DNA of 64,000 bases from CAYSPT01 sp964432985 (GTDB taxonomy: Bacteria; Muiribacteriota; CAYSPT01), in contig CAYSPT010000008.1 of NCBI GenBank assembly GCA_964432985.1, forward strand, positions 1 through 64,000. Direction: 5' to 3'. Shown here one piece after another: positions 35,676-45,215 of this stretch. Both the position numbers and the translations under genes were made by a program. A model generated the notes under the pieces. That model saw nothing but the letters and a program-made list of their open reading frames with translations. It did not search any database and was not told where the DNA came from. The first letter of the stretch is position 1. Every line of letters begins with the position of its first letter.

Positions 35676-37349
35676 TTAAACAATGCCCTCCGGTTCTTTC
35701 AGAAAATCGAGAAGCCGATAATATTCCACCTGGCCCAGCACATTTTTCAGTGTTGCCAGGTACGGGCCATCCATCCGGCAGTAATCCTGCACCAGATCGT
35801 ATACCGTCTTGAGCAGTAGTATTTCGTTTTTCTCCGCTTTACCCTGGATTCTGGCGGTATTGTTCATGCAGCTGCCAAAGCTGGTGAAATCATGGTTCGG
35901 GCCGATCAAGCCTATATTTACCTCCCCATAGTTGACTCCGGTAGCCACACCAAAAAGATCCTGCTTTCCTGATTTGCGGATCATGTCGAAACATTTCTCG
36001 TCCCGATTAAGCAGTCCCGCGGTGAATTTCCTGATGTCATCGGCGCATTTCAGTGCCCGGTAACAGTTCTGAACCGGACTGTCCGTATAAAACGGCGGTC
36101 CGAAATACCCGATGGCACAGTCTCCCACCAGCTTGTCGAAACACCCGTCGTTTTTCCAGATCAGCGATATGGCGCCTTCTGCCCATATATCGATCAACTG
36201 GGTAATGATCTGGGGCTCTCTGAGAATCTGCTCGCTGAAAAACGTGAAGGACGAGATGTCGGCGTAAATGATGGCTACGGGCGCCAGCCGCGGTGACAGA
36301 TCAGACTGAAGATAGTCGTCCTTCTCCAGCAACTTTATCCTCTGCAGGACGGAGAAGTAATTCGAGAGTCGCCGCCAGTCCTTGTTGAAGTCAACCAGAC
36401 GCTGCTGGATAAAGGAGACGAATATGTCCAGTATTTCCAGCTCGTAATAATCAAACAGTGAGGTTTCCGATGCCACAATGACCGTGCCAATCTTTTCCCG
36501 ATGCACCACGCCGGTCATGAGAAACTCTTCCTGATAGGTAGTGATGGAAAAACGTTTGAAGAACTCTTTGTTACGCCCCGATACCAGGGACTCACGGTTG
36601 TCCATGATGTACCGGTGCAATTCACGGTCATAATACTTGTAGGGATCGTAAATGCCATGCTCTTCCGTATATATCAGGTATTTGAGCGATTTGAGGGAGC
36701 GGTCGTTTTCTTCGTAGTAGAAAATTATAAGGGTGTTGAAATCGATGTTGTCTTTCAGTATGGAGATGGCCTGGAGGAGGGATTGGGAAAACACCCGGTG
36801 TTTGAGCGCCTGGCCGATGGAAAGCTCCACCAGATGCTTTTTCCGGCTCATGTTTTCATTCATAACATAATTATCAACCTCTTCGCAGAAACAGTCGACC
36901 AAATACCCGTACTCGTCCAGAGAAGAGGGATCTATTTCGTTGACGAAGTAGGCGCCGGCAAGACCAATTTGAACGTTGTTACACACATCCAGCGGCCAGA
37001 CAATGCAGCCGGGAAGGTCAGGGATTTCTTCGTTGAGACTCTCAACGGTATAGTCGTCCAGGAGTTTCTTAACAGAAGAAGGCAGATCACAGTCGCCTCG
37101 GGAAACCGTCCAAGTTTTAACCTGGAGCTCCTCATCCTGAGCGACCAGGAATGTCACCTCGGCCGGCATATGTTTCAACAGAATTCCCAGCAGCGATGGA
37201 ATCACATCATTCATGATATGGTTCTGCTGCTGTGCCAGTTCGATCCGGTTATCGATTTCGGCAACCATGGCGGTTGCATTCTCCAAAATGTGCAGCTGCT
37301 GATCATGCTCAAGTTTCTTTAGTGCTTTCAATAGTTTACTCATGGCCAC
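35676..37349 (-). CDS. GAF-containing class III adenylate/guanylate cyclase-like protein
   Basis: A soluble 557-residue protein. Two GAF-like regions (about 40-170 and 190-340) precede a class III cyclase domain (about 345-540). Metal ligands Asp364 (IYADISSF) and Asp410 (FDKLVGD) and Lys406 are present, as are the Asn and Arg in NNTAR. The second purine-specifying position reads FGSCMNN rather than the usual IGD, so nucleotide choice may be altered. It probably makes cAMP or cGMP in response to a small ligand or redox signal. It is convergent with dinB. The GTG start is 6 bases from GAGGG; ATG at 37343 is the alternative. Confidence 0.8.
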   Translation of the reverse strand: MAMSKLLKALKKLEHDQQLHILENATAMVAEIDNRIELAQQQNHIMNDVIPSLLGILLKHMPAEVTFLVAQDEELQVKTWTVSRGDCDLPSSVKKLLDDYTVESLNEEIPDLPGCIVWPLDVCNNVQIGLAGAYFVNEIDPSSLDEYGYLVDCFCEEVDNYVMNENMSRKKHLVELSIGQALKHRVFSQSLLQAISILKDNIDFNTLIIFYYEENDRSLKSLKYLIYTEEHGIYDPYKYYDRELHRYIMDNRESLVSGRNKEFFKRFSITTYQEEFLMTGVVHREKIGTVIVASETSLFDYYELEILDIFVSFIQQRLVDFNKDWRRLSNYFSVLQRIKLLEKDDYLQSDLSPRLAPVAIIYADISSFTFFSEQILREPQIITQLIDIWAEGAISLIWKNDGCFDKLVGDCAIGYFGPPFYTDSPVQNCYRALKCADDIRKFTAGLLNRDEKCFDMIRKSGKQDLFGVATGVNYGEVNIGLIGPNHDFTSFGSCMNNTARIQGKAEKNEILLLKTVYDLVQDYCRMDGPYLATLKNVLGQVEYYRLLDFLKEPEGIV

Positions 37350-37550
37350 ACATTACCCTCTGATCCGTAAATTCCGCCATGTGACACCGTTGGCGTTGAC
37401 TCTCCACACCATTATACATGAGGAAGGTAAAAATACGTAGATATTCACCATAGCTTTCCACATTCCTTGCACTGAGAACAGAACTTACCGACAAACATTA
37501 CTTCATCTGGTTTGACATCGTACCAGGTTCTTATTACCATTGGCTCTGTC

Positions 37551-38432
37551 ATGAAATCAGATGAAACAATCACGCCCGTACCCGGGCTGTTAACCGGCAA
37601 GAAAAATGAAGACTTCCTGCTGCTCAAAAAGCAGGAAGCCATTATTCTGACCGAGGCAAAGCACAAGATACGGGAAGGATTATTCACTGAGGCCGAGGAG
37701 ATGCTGCGGTCGATACTACCCGATGACAATATAGTGCGGGATGATGAAACGGTTATCTACCGCACGTTCAGCGAACCCATGGAGGAACTGCTCTACGAGT
37801 TCACCTTCAAACCAGGGCGTTCCATCAAGCCGGACCTTCGTGTAAACCTGGAAGCTTATCTCACCTGCGCTTTTCTGCTCATCGAACAGGGGCGGCTGGA
37901 TGAAGCCTTGAAGATCCTGGAGCGGGGACTTCGTCACAACCCGGTGGACGTCAGACTGCTCTTTGAAGAAGGAGAAGTATTCAAGCTGCGGAAAGACTGG
38001 GAAACCTTTCGTAACATAACCGATCAAAGCTTCAATTGCTGCTTTCGTGCTGCTGACGTGGCCCGGGCGTACCGAAACTACGGCTATATGTTTATCGAGA
38101 AGGAGCAGTTCGATCCCGCGATTTGCTGCTACCTGCTGAGCCTGCAGTACGACAAACATCCCATCGCCCAGAAGCAGTTGTTTTACATATCCAAAACCAC
38201 CGGTAGTTACGTGGACACGGACTATTACAACGAAACTCTGGAAGACATTCTGTCCGGGGAATGTATTCCCTTGTGCCCCTCTGAAGATGTACTGGGACTG
38301 GCGTATAGCTTGGGAGACAGATTCGCGCGGGACGGCAAAGATGAAGCCGCTCTCTACTTCCTGGGCATATTCTACGAGTTGGCCAGGGATGAAGAAACCG
38401 GAAAAAGAATCGCCGATATCACCGGACGTTAA
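37551..38432 (+). CDS. TPR-repeat protein, unknown function
   Basis: A 293-residue cytoplasmic protein of helical repeats. GLFTEAEEMLRSIL, GRLDEALKILERGLRHNP, ARAYRNYGYMFIEKEQFDPAICCYLLSL and DEAALYFLGIFYELA fit TPR spacing, so it is a likely scaffold or adaptor. No catalytic motif is seen. The ribosome site is poor. A bidirectional terminator closes the gene and the convergent C25 gene. Confidence 0.65.
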   Translation: MKSDETITPVPGLLTGKKNEDFLLLKKQEAIILTEAKHKIREGLFTEAEEMLRSILPDDNIVRDDETVIYRTFSEPMEELLYEFTFKPGRSIKPDLRVNLEAYLTCAFLLIEQGRLDEALKILERGLRHNPVDVRLLFEEGEVFKLRKDWETFRNITDQSFNCCFRAADVARAYRNYGYMFIEKEQFDPAICCYLLSLQYDKHPIAQKQLFYISKTTGSYVDTDYYNETLEDILSGECIPLCPSEDVLGLAYSLGDRFARDGKDEAALYFLGIFYELARDEETGKRIADITGR

Positions 38433-38451
38433 CCAGCATAGAAACATAAAA

Positions 38452-38487
38452 AAAAACTGGAGAGGCAGATGCGCCTCTCCAGTTTTT
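38452..38487. terminator. Bidirectional rho-independent terminator
   Basis: AAAAACTGGAGAGGC (38452-38466) and GCCTCTCCAGTTTTT (38473-38487) form a perfect 15-base stem with loop AGATGC. There is a run of A before and T after, so it can end transcription from the TPR gene and from the convergent peptidase gene. Confidence 0.93.
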
Positions 38488-38506
38488 ATTCGTCTTTTGG
38501 ACGGGA

Positions 38507-40597
38507 TTACTTGGTGATGTTGACAGTCCCGAAATAAGGCTTGAGATTCTGCCCGGTCACCACGACGCTGGCCTCACCGGCGTCGGCTGCTTCCCGTACA
38601 TCGATGGCGGCTTTACCACTGCCATCAATCATACCGGCGCCCAGCAGCTTGCCGTCCTGCGAAATGGCGGCGTAGGAGCCGGGAGCGGCTTTGATGGCCA
38701 GGATAAGTCCGGCCTCGACGCTCTCCGAGTGTTCGACCTCGTTGCGTACCGGCTCACCCCAGTAGACCATCAGGCCCGGGTCACCCATCAGCTCGTAGAC
38801 TTCCCAGTAATACTTCTTGCGGGAGGTGTGGGATTCTTCCACGGCCAGGTTGCCCGCCAGCATGAAGCCCGCCTGGGTCTTGTAACTGCCGTCGAAAGCG
38901 CCGTCGTAGGCGCCCACACCAGTCTCTTCCTTCGTAGGAGGTATACCCTCTTCGTTGGGGTGAACGATGGAGTAATAGCCGTTGCCCCACCACAGGTCCT
39001 CGTCCCAGTATGTAGAATTGGTGCCACCAATGTAACCGATGGCGCCCTGGTCCTTGGCCCTGAGCCAGGCCTCGCCGAAGCAGGTGCCCACCTCGAACTT
39101 GCTGGTCAGGCAGCAGTTGCCGATGACGAGCGGGTACTTGCCGAAGTTGCCCAGGGAGTTTATGTGGCTGATCCGGAATGAAGGATCGGCCCAGGAAGTA
39201 GAACTCCCGTGAGCGGTATAGTTAAGGTACGAGCAACCCGCGGCCACGTCGGCCCTGATGGCAGACTCGTTCTGGTGGGAACCAGCCGACAGGTACACGT
39301 TTACGTTGTTGTAGCCGTACTCGGCGTTGAAGTAGTACTTGGTCCCGTAGTTGATCTGGGGCCAGCCCCACTCGTCGGCGTGGCTGTAGTCCCAGCCGGC
39401 TACCAGCACCACGTCCTTGAGGAATGAAGGATCGGGGAACTCGTACTTCTCGTACATAAGGGTTTTTTCGATCTGCGGCACGAGCTCGCTGACCTTTCGG
39501 GCGGAAAAACGGCCGCTGAGGATATCGGGAATGTTGTCACCGGTCATATCGACGTAGGGCAGGTCGGTGATGTGGCTGCCGGTGGCGCCTTTGTAAGCCG
39601 CAATCTGCTCATGGTCCCCCACGAAGAGTACGAAGCTCGGGGCCGGCATATCGGCGGTGGGGTTCTCGTACATGTCCTTGATATGAGCCTGAACAGCGCT
39701 GTTACCGGGAGCATCAATGCCGCCGGATCCCCACTTCTCCGCCAGATCGTCGGTGTAGGCCACGTCAACGCAGAAGCCCTTCTGGATCTTCCACTGGATG
39801 AAGGGCTGAAGCGCCTCTTCAAACATGCGGTCGGCCACGATGACATAGGTGACGAGGCCGCATTCATTTATGGGCTTGATCGACTTCAACGAAGTGGGCC
39901 GCAGGACCTTGTCATTAACCCAGGAGAAATACGGGGAGCTGTACTCGTTGCGGATGCGGCCGGTTGCGTACAGATCGGCTCCGTGCATGGAGACCTCAAT
40001 TTTAATGTTGTTGTACACTTTAATGGTCTTGTTCCGGGGGTTGTAAGCAACGGGAGCGACCTTCAGCAGCGCCAGGCGGATGTGGCGCATCACACCAACC
40101 TCTTCAATGGTAACGAGATCCTGGTGGCGGAATCCATCCAGAATGTAAGCGCTGAGCTCATACTTGAATGGAATCTCGGTGCCGTCCTTGGGGTGTGACG
40201 GCTGCAACGGCATGAGCGGGTACTCGATTCCGAGTTCCGCGAAGGTATACTCCTTCACGTCAAAGCTCACCGCACGCGCTTCAAGCTTCGCGCCGAAGGG
40301 CACCTCCATCAAACGGTTCATGACCGGCAGAGCAGGAGCACCGATATGATCGCTATAATGAAAGCGGGGAATAGAGAGCCGGGTAAACTTGCCCAACGGC
40401 GTCTCCACAACCGAAGCCGTGAGGCGCGACACGGCACATTCCAGCATGATGGACGGGGCAGCCCGGTTCATAATACCGTCTGCCAATATATCGATCCCGG
40501 TGGCGTCTTTGCCCTCAATATCAAGGACAATTTCCCCGGCAAATACTGCCGTCGACAACATACCCACCATCAGCAACGCAACAAAAAACTTCTTCAT
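38507..40597 (-). CDS. Gingipain-like secreted cysteine peptidase (family C25)
   Basis: A 696-residue exported peptidase: signal peptide (MKKFFVALLMVGMLSTAVFAG), pro-domain to about 240, C25 catalytic domain to about 600, and Ig-like C-terminal domain (residues about 605-696, APGSYAAISQDGKLLG). LNYTAHGSSTSWADP with His463 matches the RgpB catalytic His segment, and NCC at 494-496 supplies the nucleophile, Cys496 by alignment. DGDHEQ-type acidic loops may bind calcium. Without a Por/T9SS C-terminal signal it probably leaves by another route. It has its own promoter and a strong AGAAGGAGG ribosome site, and is divergent from the histidine kinase. Confidence 0.9.
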   Translation of the reverse strand: MKKFFVALLMVGMLSTAVFAGEIVLDIEGKDATGIDILADGIMNRAAPSIMLECAVSRLTASVVETPLGKFTRLSIPRFHYSDHIGAPALPVMNRLMEVPFGAKLEARAVSFDVKEYTFAELGIEYPLMPLQPSHPKDGTEIPFKYELSAYILDGFRHQDLVTIEEVGVMRHIRLALLKVAPVAYNPRNKTIKVYNNIKIEVSMHGADLYATGRIRNEYSSPYFSWVNDKVLRPTSLKSIKPINECGLVTYVIVADRMFEEALQPFIQWKIQKGFCVDVAYTDDLAEKWGSGGIDAPGNSAVQAHIKDMYENPTADMPAPSFVLFVGDHEQIAAYKGATGSHITDLPYVDMTGDNIPDILSGRFSARKVSELVPQIEKTLMYEKYEFPDPSFLKDVVLVAGWDYSHADEWGWPQINYGTKYYFNAEYGYNNVNVYLSAGSHQNESAIRADVAAGCSYLNYTAHGSSTSWADPSFRISHINSLGNFGKYPLVIGNCCLTSKFEVGTCFGEAWLRAKDQGAIGYIGGTNSTYWDEDLWWGNGYYSIVHPNEEGIPPTKEETGVGAYDGAFDGSYKTQAGFMLAGNLAVEESHTSRKKYYWEVYELMGDPGLMVYWGEPVRNEVEHSESVEAGLILAIKAAPGSYAAISQDGKLLGAGMIDGSGKAAIDVREAADAGEASVVVTGQNLKPYFGTVNITK

Positions 40598-40653
40598 ACA
40601 CCTTACCTCCTTCTAACTATATCTGCAACACCTTCGGGAAAATGCTTCATACC

Positions 40654-40682
40654 ATTTTACTGAGAATTGACCGTACCCGCAA
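40654..40682 (-). promoter_or_regulatory. Promoter of the C25 peptidase
   Basis: On the minus strand TTGCGG (40682-40677), 17 bases, TAAAAT (40659-40654), 56 bases before the ATG. Confidence 0.5.
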
Positions 40683-40719
40683 CAAAATTCTACCTGGACC
40701 GTGTGTTTTTTTTCAAGAA

Positions 40720-40748
40720 ACCAGATCAGTGAATGACCAGATCAGTGA
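40720..40748. repeat. Two 13-bp direct repeats between divergent promoters
   Basis: ACCAGATCAGTGA occurs at 40720-40732 and 40736-40748, a 16-base period. The second copy ends 5 bases before the -35 of the histidine kinase promoter and 38 bases upstream of the peptidase -35. It is a likely binding site for an activator that governs both genes. Confidence 0.6.
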
Positions 40749-40753
40749 GGTTT

Positions 40754-40783
40754 TTGACTTCCAAGCAGAAATGGGATTATACT
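40754..40783 (+). promoter_or_regulatory. Promoter of the PAS histidine kinase
   Basis: TTGACT (40754-40759), 18 bases, TATACT (40778-40783), 43 bases before the ATG at 40827. Confidence 0.55.
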
Positions 40784-40826
40784 GGAAATGATTGTATTTT
40801 GCATGTATCCGGGGTGGAGGCAGACA

Positions 40827-42740
40827 ATGACCATCAAATCGTTTTTTCACTACACGAGTTTCTTCCTCATTTGCCTCATTCTGGTTGCAGCACTGGCTCT
40901 TATCATGACCTCCCGTGAGCTCAACGATATCGCCACCCAAAACCAGTTGGCCACCGAGATCGTGAGGGGCATATTCGAGCTCAACCTGCTGACCAGTGAT
41001 TACTTGATCCGTCACGGGCAGCGGGTGCAGCGGCAATGGTTTGCCCGCCACTCTTCTCTAGGCTCTTTGCTTAAAAGAGCACATTTCAGTGGAAGCGGAA
41101 CCGGCGAAACCATGATAGTTATGACTGATGATCACCAGGATCTAAAGTCCTTATTCGAAGAACTGATGAAAACGGTAGCCGAGCAGGCCGGCGGAACCGA
41201 TGAAGCTGCCACCACCCGGCTCAAGGAATGGCAGGAACGGATCATCGGCCAGATCTCGGTTAAATCCCAGTCCATGGTAGACAGCGCCTTTCAGCTGCAG
41301 AGAGTAATGCTTAAACGGGCAAAAACCATCCAGCATATGAATCTATTTACCGTTCTGGGCTCTTTTATCTTCATCGGTGCCATGATGGTGCTGTATTCCC
41401 GCCTCATTATCAGGAAAGTGGTGGAGCCCATCGAAGTGCTGCATGAAGGTACCCGGATCATCGCTAAAGGGGACCTGGACTTCAAAGTCGAGATCGAGTC
41501 GGAAAATGAGCTGGGTGAACTGGGCAGATCGTTCAATGACATGACCACCAACCTCAAGCAGGTTACCGCTTCCAGGGATGAGCTGGACCGGGAGGTGCAG
41601 GAGAGGAAACGGGTGGAAGCGGCCCTCAGGAAATCGGAAGCAGCTATCAGGCATCAATGGGAACAGTTTCTGGCCATCCTGGAGAATTTTCCCGAGGCGC
41701 TTTACGTCGTCGACCCGGCGACCTACGAAGTGATCTTCGTCAACCGCCATTTCACCGATGTGCTTGGAGACAATCCCGTAGGTAAAAAATGCTACCGGGC
41801 CTTCCAGGGACTCGATGATCCCTGCCCGTTCTGCACCAATGACATCATCCAGAAAAATGGAGCACCCTATCACTGGGAGCATCACAACAAGCTGCTCGAT
41901 GTCCACTACTTCATCACCGACCAGATCATCAGGTGGCCCGATGGGCGGAATGTCCGCTTCGAAGCGGCCATCGACATAACGCAGAGAAAGAAAGCCGAAG
42001 AAAAAATGCAGGAGCTCATGGAAGAGCTTGGCCGCAGCAACCGCGAACTGGAGCAATTTGCCTACATAGCTTCCCACGATCTGCAGGAGCCGCTCCGGGC
42101 CATCGCCGGATTCCTGAGGCTGCTGGAAAAACGATATTACGAGAAGGTGGACGACGAAGGCAAAATGTTTATCGACCGCTCGGTGGCCGCCTCTTCCAGA
42201 ATGAAGAACCTCATTCAGAGCCTGTTGGCCTACTCCCGGGTACACACCAGAGCCAAAGAGTTCGAACAGGTTTTGGGAGAGAAACTCTTGGAAAGCGCTC
42301 TGGCAAATTTGCAGGTGGCCGTGAATGAAAGCCAGGCAGTGGTGACCCACGATCCTATCCCCGAACTCGAAGCGGATCCATCACAGATTACGCAGCTTTT
42401 TCAGAACCTGATTGGCAATGGTATCAAGTTCAGGGGAGAACGCACACCGGAAGTGCATGTGGGAGTAAAACAGCACGATGGTGAATGGCTGTTTTCGGTA
42501 CGCGACAACGGAATAGGTATAGAAGAGCAGTACTTCGAACGGATATTTCGCATCTTTCAGCGCCTTCACAGCCGCCGGGAATATTCGGGAACCGGTATCG
42601 GGCTTTCCTTGTGCCGCCGGATAGTAGAGCGGCATGAAGGCCGAATCTGGATCGAGTCTATCCCGGGGGAAGGAACCACCTTCTTCTTTACGCTGCCGGC
42701 GAAAGACAATGCTTCAACCGGCGTGGAGCAAGGAGCGTAA
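40827..42740 (+). CDS. Membrane PAS/HAMP sensor histidine kinase
   Basis: A 637-residue kinase. Helix 1 is at about 8-27, a helical periplasmic sensor runs to about 170, and helix 2 is at about 175-195. A HAMP (VEPIEVLHEGTRIIAKGDL), a coiled linker and a PAS domain (about 280-390, FPEALYVVDPATYEVIFVN) follow. The HisKA is of phytochrome type, YIASHDLQEPLR, with phospho-acceptor His417. The ATPase domain shows QNLIGNGIKF, VRDNGIGIEE and GTGIGLSLC. No receiver is fused and no regulator is adjacent. The ATG follows GGTGGAGG, and an ATG at 40788 has none. The neighbour across the shared promoter region is the C25 peptidase. Confidence 0.88.
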   Translation: MTIKSFFHYTSFFLICLILVAALALIMTSRELNDIATQNQLATEIVRGIFELNLLTSDYLIRHGQRVQRQWFARHSSLGSLLKRAHFSGSGTGETMIVMTDDHQDLKSLFEELMKTVAEQAGGTDEAATTRLKEWQERIIGQISVKSQSMVDSAFQLQRVMLKRAKTIQHMNLFTVLGSFIFIGAMMVLYSRLIIRKVVEPIEVLHEGTRIIAKGDLDFKVEIESENELGELGRSFNDMTTNLKQVTASRDELDREVQERKRVEAALRKSEAAIRHQWEQFLAILENFPEALYVVDPATYEVIFVNRHFTDVLGDNPVGKKCYRAFQGLDDPCPFCTNDIIQKNGAPYHWEHHNKLLDVHYFITDQIIRWPDGRNVRFEAAIDITQRKKAEEKMQELMEELGRSNRELEQFAYIASHDLQEPLRAIAGFLRLLEKRYYEKVDDEGKMFIDRSVAASSRMKNLIQSLLAYSRVHTRAKEFEQVLGEKLLESALANLQVAVNESQAVVTHDPIPELEADPSQITQLFQNLIGNGIKFRGERTPEVHVGVKQHDGEWLFSVRDNGIGIEEQYFERIFRIFQRLHSRREYSGTGIGLSLCRRIVERHEGRIWIESIPGEGTTFFFTLPAKDNASTGVEQGA

Positions 42741-42805
42741 AGCAGCGATAGGACCGGCAGAGTGCGTATTTCCGGCCGATGCAGGCTCACGTATGGAATA
42801 ACCAG

Positions 42806-45115
42806 TTAATACAGCACCGTGATACCCTGGCCGACCAGCGCGGGGACATGGGTATTGAGCGAATCGTCGTTCAGCTGGTTGAACTGCAGGTCAATGGTTG
42901 CTCCCGCACTGAAAATACACGAATCTACCAGGGGCTGTATGTCGCTGATCAGGTTGTTGCTCAGATCGAGCTCTTGAAGCGACAGACAGGACAGTGCCAG
43001 ATCGTCGATATTGGTCAGGGTGTTACCACTCACATCGAGGGTCTGGATGCTGGGGAGGCTGTTCAGGGGATCGAGGTCGTTAAACAGGTTCTGGCTCACA
43101 TCCAGGGATGTCAAATTTGTCAGACCGGCAATGGTATCCAACGAGGTAACCTGGTTGTTGCCCAGGTTCAGCTCCAGCAGACCGGTCATCCCTGATAAAG
43201 CGGTGATATCGCTGACCAGGTTGTTTGACACATCAAGCGAGGTGAGGCCGGTCAGAGCGGCCAAACCAGTTATATCGTTTATCTGGTTGTTGTCCACCAC
43301 CAGGGTGGTCAGAGAGCCGGAACCACCGAGACCGGAAAGATCGGTTACCTGGCATCCCCCTACATCTAATGAGGCCAGACCGGGCAGCTGGCCCAGTGAG
43401 GCGACGCTGCTGATGAGGTCATTTTCACTCAGGTCCAGTGTCTGCAGGCTGGTGAGACCGCCCAGGTAAGTTACATCACTGAGTTCGTTGCCGGTAAGCA
43501 CCAGTTCGGTCAGGGAGGTCAAGGAGCTGAGTGGCTGAAGGTCCGCGACCTGGTTGCTTCCCAGGTCACACTTCTCCAGGGAAGTCAGCGACTGAAGGGG
43601 AGTCAGGTCGGTGATCTGGTTGCCGCTGAGATCCAGTTCGGTCAGGGAGGTCAGGTGCTCGATACCGGAGATATCGTCGATCGTCGAACTGCTGGCATCG
43701 AAGACGGTCAGAGCGGCCAGGTCGTCGGCGTAAATATCACCGGACGGCTTGGACAGGGCGTCGCGGACTTTCAGCTCCAGATTATTATTGGCAAACTGGA
43801 CGGCGGCGCCCTGGTTCCGGACGGCGAAATCAGAATCGTGCACGGCTTCCGAAACGAGGCTGCCGTCGGTGGCTTCCACCTTGAGGCGGTAAGCATCCCC
43901 GTTGGACATCTGCTCGGTGTCCCAGGACCATGACCCGTCATTCTCCTGGTCGAAAGCCATAAGTGTCCAACTCGCACCGCTGTCACGGCTGTAGTATAGC
44001 GATATCATCAGGGTGTCACCATCTGCATCGGAAGCGTCCCAGCCGACGACGACCGATCCTTCTACCGTAGCGCCTGTGAGAGGAGATGTCAGAGCCACCT
44101 CCGGAGCCTGGTTCTGCCCGGTCAAGGTAATCGTACCAATGCTGTAAATAGCCACTGGCTCGTTGAAGCCATCGTCGATCAGACCGTATACATAATAGCT
44201 TTCCGGTGTCAACTGGGAGGCGTTCCACAGGTAGGAGCTGTCGGCACTTTCCAGAAAGCCTGAGGCAATCTGCGTCCCGTCGGAGCCGCTTGAATCAGTA
44301 TCATAGTACAGGGCGATGGCGGCATCGTCATCAGGATCGTAGGCCGCCCACGTGAGCATGATCTGAGAGCCGATACGTCTGTCTCCGGCAGTGGGAGTGC
44401 TGAAAGCCATAGCAGGCGGCACATTTCCCAGATGGATTATCCCGGCCCGGTCCATGTAGATATTGTAACTGGCGCTTTCAGCCTCCACGGTCAGTTGACT
44501 GGAGTGGTTCCGATACCCCGCGGCGGAAGCAGTTATGGTGTAAGTATCGTACGGTACATCGCTAAACTCGAAAAGACCGGTCTGGTCGCTGGTCAGCCTG
44601 GTTCCCATCATCTCGAGTACAGCACCCTGAACATTACCGATGTCCGAGTACACAATCCCCGTCATATCCCCCGCCTGCTTCAGCGGCAACAGGCCAAGGT
44701 CCGTGGTCATGCCGGCGTGCACGGTGATACCTTCCTGCCACAAAGCGAAGGTTTGAAGCCCGGTATACTTGCGGGCATAGATGTTGTACCCCTCACCGGG
44801 AACCACATCGCTGAAGGTGAATTTTCCGTCCACATCGGAAACGGACTCCTGAACGGTGGCCTCGTACACCTTGAGCGTTACCATGCTCCAGCTCATTCCC
44901 TGACGCATTCCCACCTTACCGGTGGCGGCTTCATCGGTCATGGTGGCTTCATCGGTCATGGAAGACGCTTCAGTCGTCAGGGGGTAGGCGATGGTGCCCA
45001 CAATAGAACCGGTGACATCCTCCGGCCACGTCCAGCTGCCGCAGCCGACCACCGTCACCATCAGCACCGTAAAACCAAGGACAAACGCCAGGGTTCGAAA
45101 TACGCGACGCACCAT
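42806..45115 (-). CDS. Leucine-rich-repeat lipoprotein
   Basis: A 769-residue surface lipoprotein with lipobox VVGC (Cys25). It has two carboxypeptidase-regulatory-like beta domains (about 75-225, GKFTFSDVVPGEGYNIYA and GLFEFSDVPYDTYTITA). Two Ig/fibronectin-like modules (about 240-430, APEVALTSPLTGATV) precede eleven 22-residue LRRs of internalin/SDS22 type (about 455-720, TSLTELDLSGNQITDL). Such LRRs bind proteins. A short MTDEAT repeat follows the lipid anchor. It is convergent with the histidine kinase. Confidence 0.85.
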   Translation of the reverse strand: MVRRVFRTLAFVLGFTVLMVTVVGCGSWTWPEDVTGSIVGTIAYPLTTEASSMTDEATMTDEAATGKVGMRQGMSWSMVTLKVYEATVQESVSDVDGKFTFSDVVPGEGYNIYARKYTGLQTFALWQEGITVHAGMTTDLGLLPLKQAGDMTGIVYSDIGNVQGAVLEMMGTRLTSDQTGLFEFSDVPYDTYTITASAAGYRNHSSQLTVEAESASYNIYMDRAGIIHLGNVPPAMAFSTPTAGDRRIGSQIMLTWAAYDPDDDAAIALYYDTDSSGSDGTQIASGFLESADSSYLWNASQLTPESYYVYGLIDDGFNEPVAIYSIGTITLTGQNQAPEVALTSPLTGATVEGSVVVGWDASDADGDTLMISLYYSRDSGASWTLMAFDQENDGSWSWDTEQMSNGDAYRLKVEATDGSLVSEAVHDSDFAVRNQGAAVQFANNNLELKVRDALSKPSGDIYADDLAALTVFDASSSTIDDISGIEHLTSLTELDLSGNQITDLTPLQSLTSLEKCDLGSNQVADLQPLSSLTSLTELVLTGNELSDVTYLGGLTSLQTLDLSENDLISSVASLGQLPGLASLDVGGCQVTDLSGLGGSGSLTTLVVDNNQINDITGLAALTGLTSLDVSNNLVSDITALSGMTGLLELNLGNNQVTSLDTIAGLTNLTSLDVSQNLFNDLDPLNSLPSIQTLDVSGNTLTNIDDLALSCLSLQELDLSNNLISDIQPLVDSCIFSAGATIDLQFNQLNDDSLNTHVPALVGQGITVLY

Positions 45116-45215
45116 GTTCCCGTGACCAGCTCTCTATTCAGATAATAAGTATCTCTTATATCGGCGTTTAGCCTGGGAACGTGTAGTCGGCTTCGCCGTG
45201 AGGGCGAGAGCTGGA

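Noticed and set aside
36501..37322. 273-codon plus-strand frame antisense to the GAF/cyclase gene
   Set aside because: No ribosome site or motif; the cyclase frame has all class III residues.
41343..42350. 335-codon frame antisense to the PAS histidine kinase
   Set aside because: The kinase frame has the complete HisKA and ATPase motifs; this frame has none.
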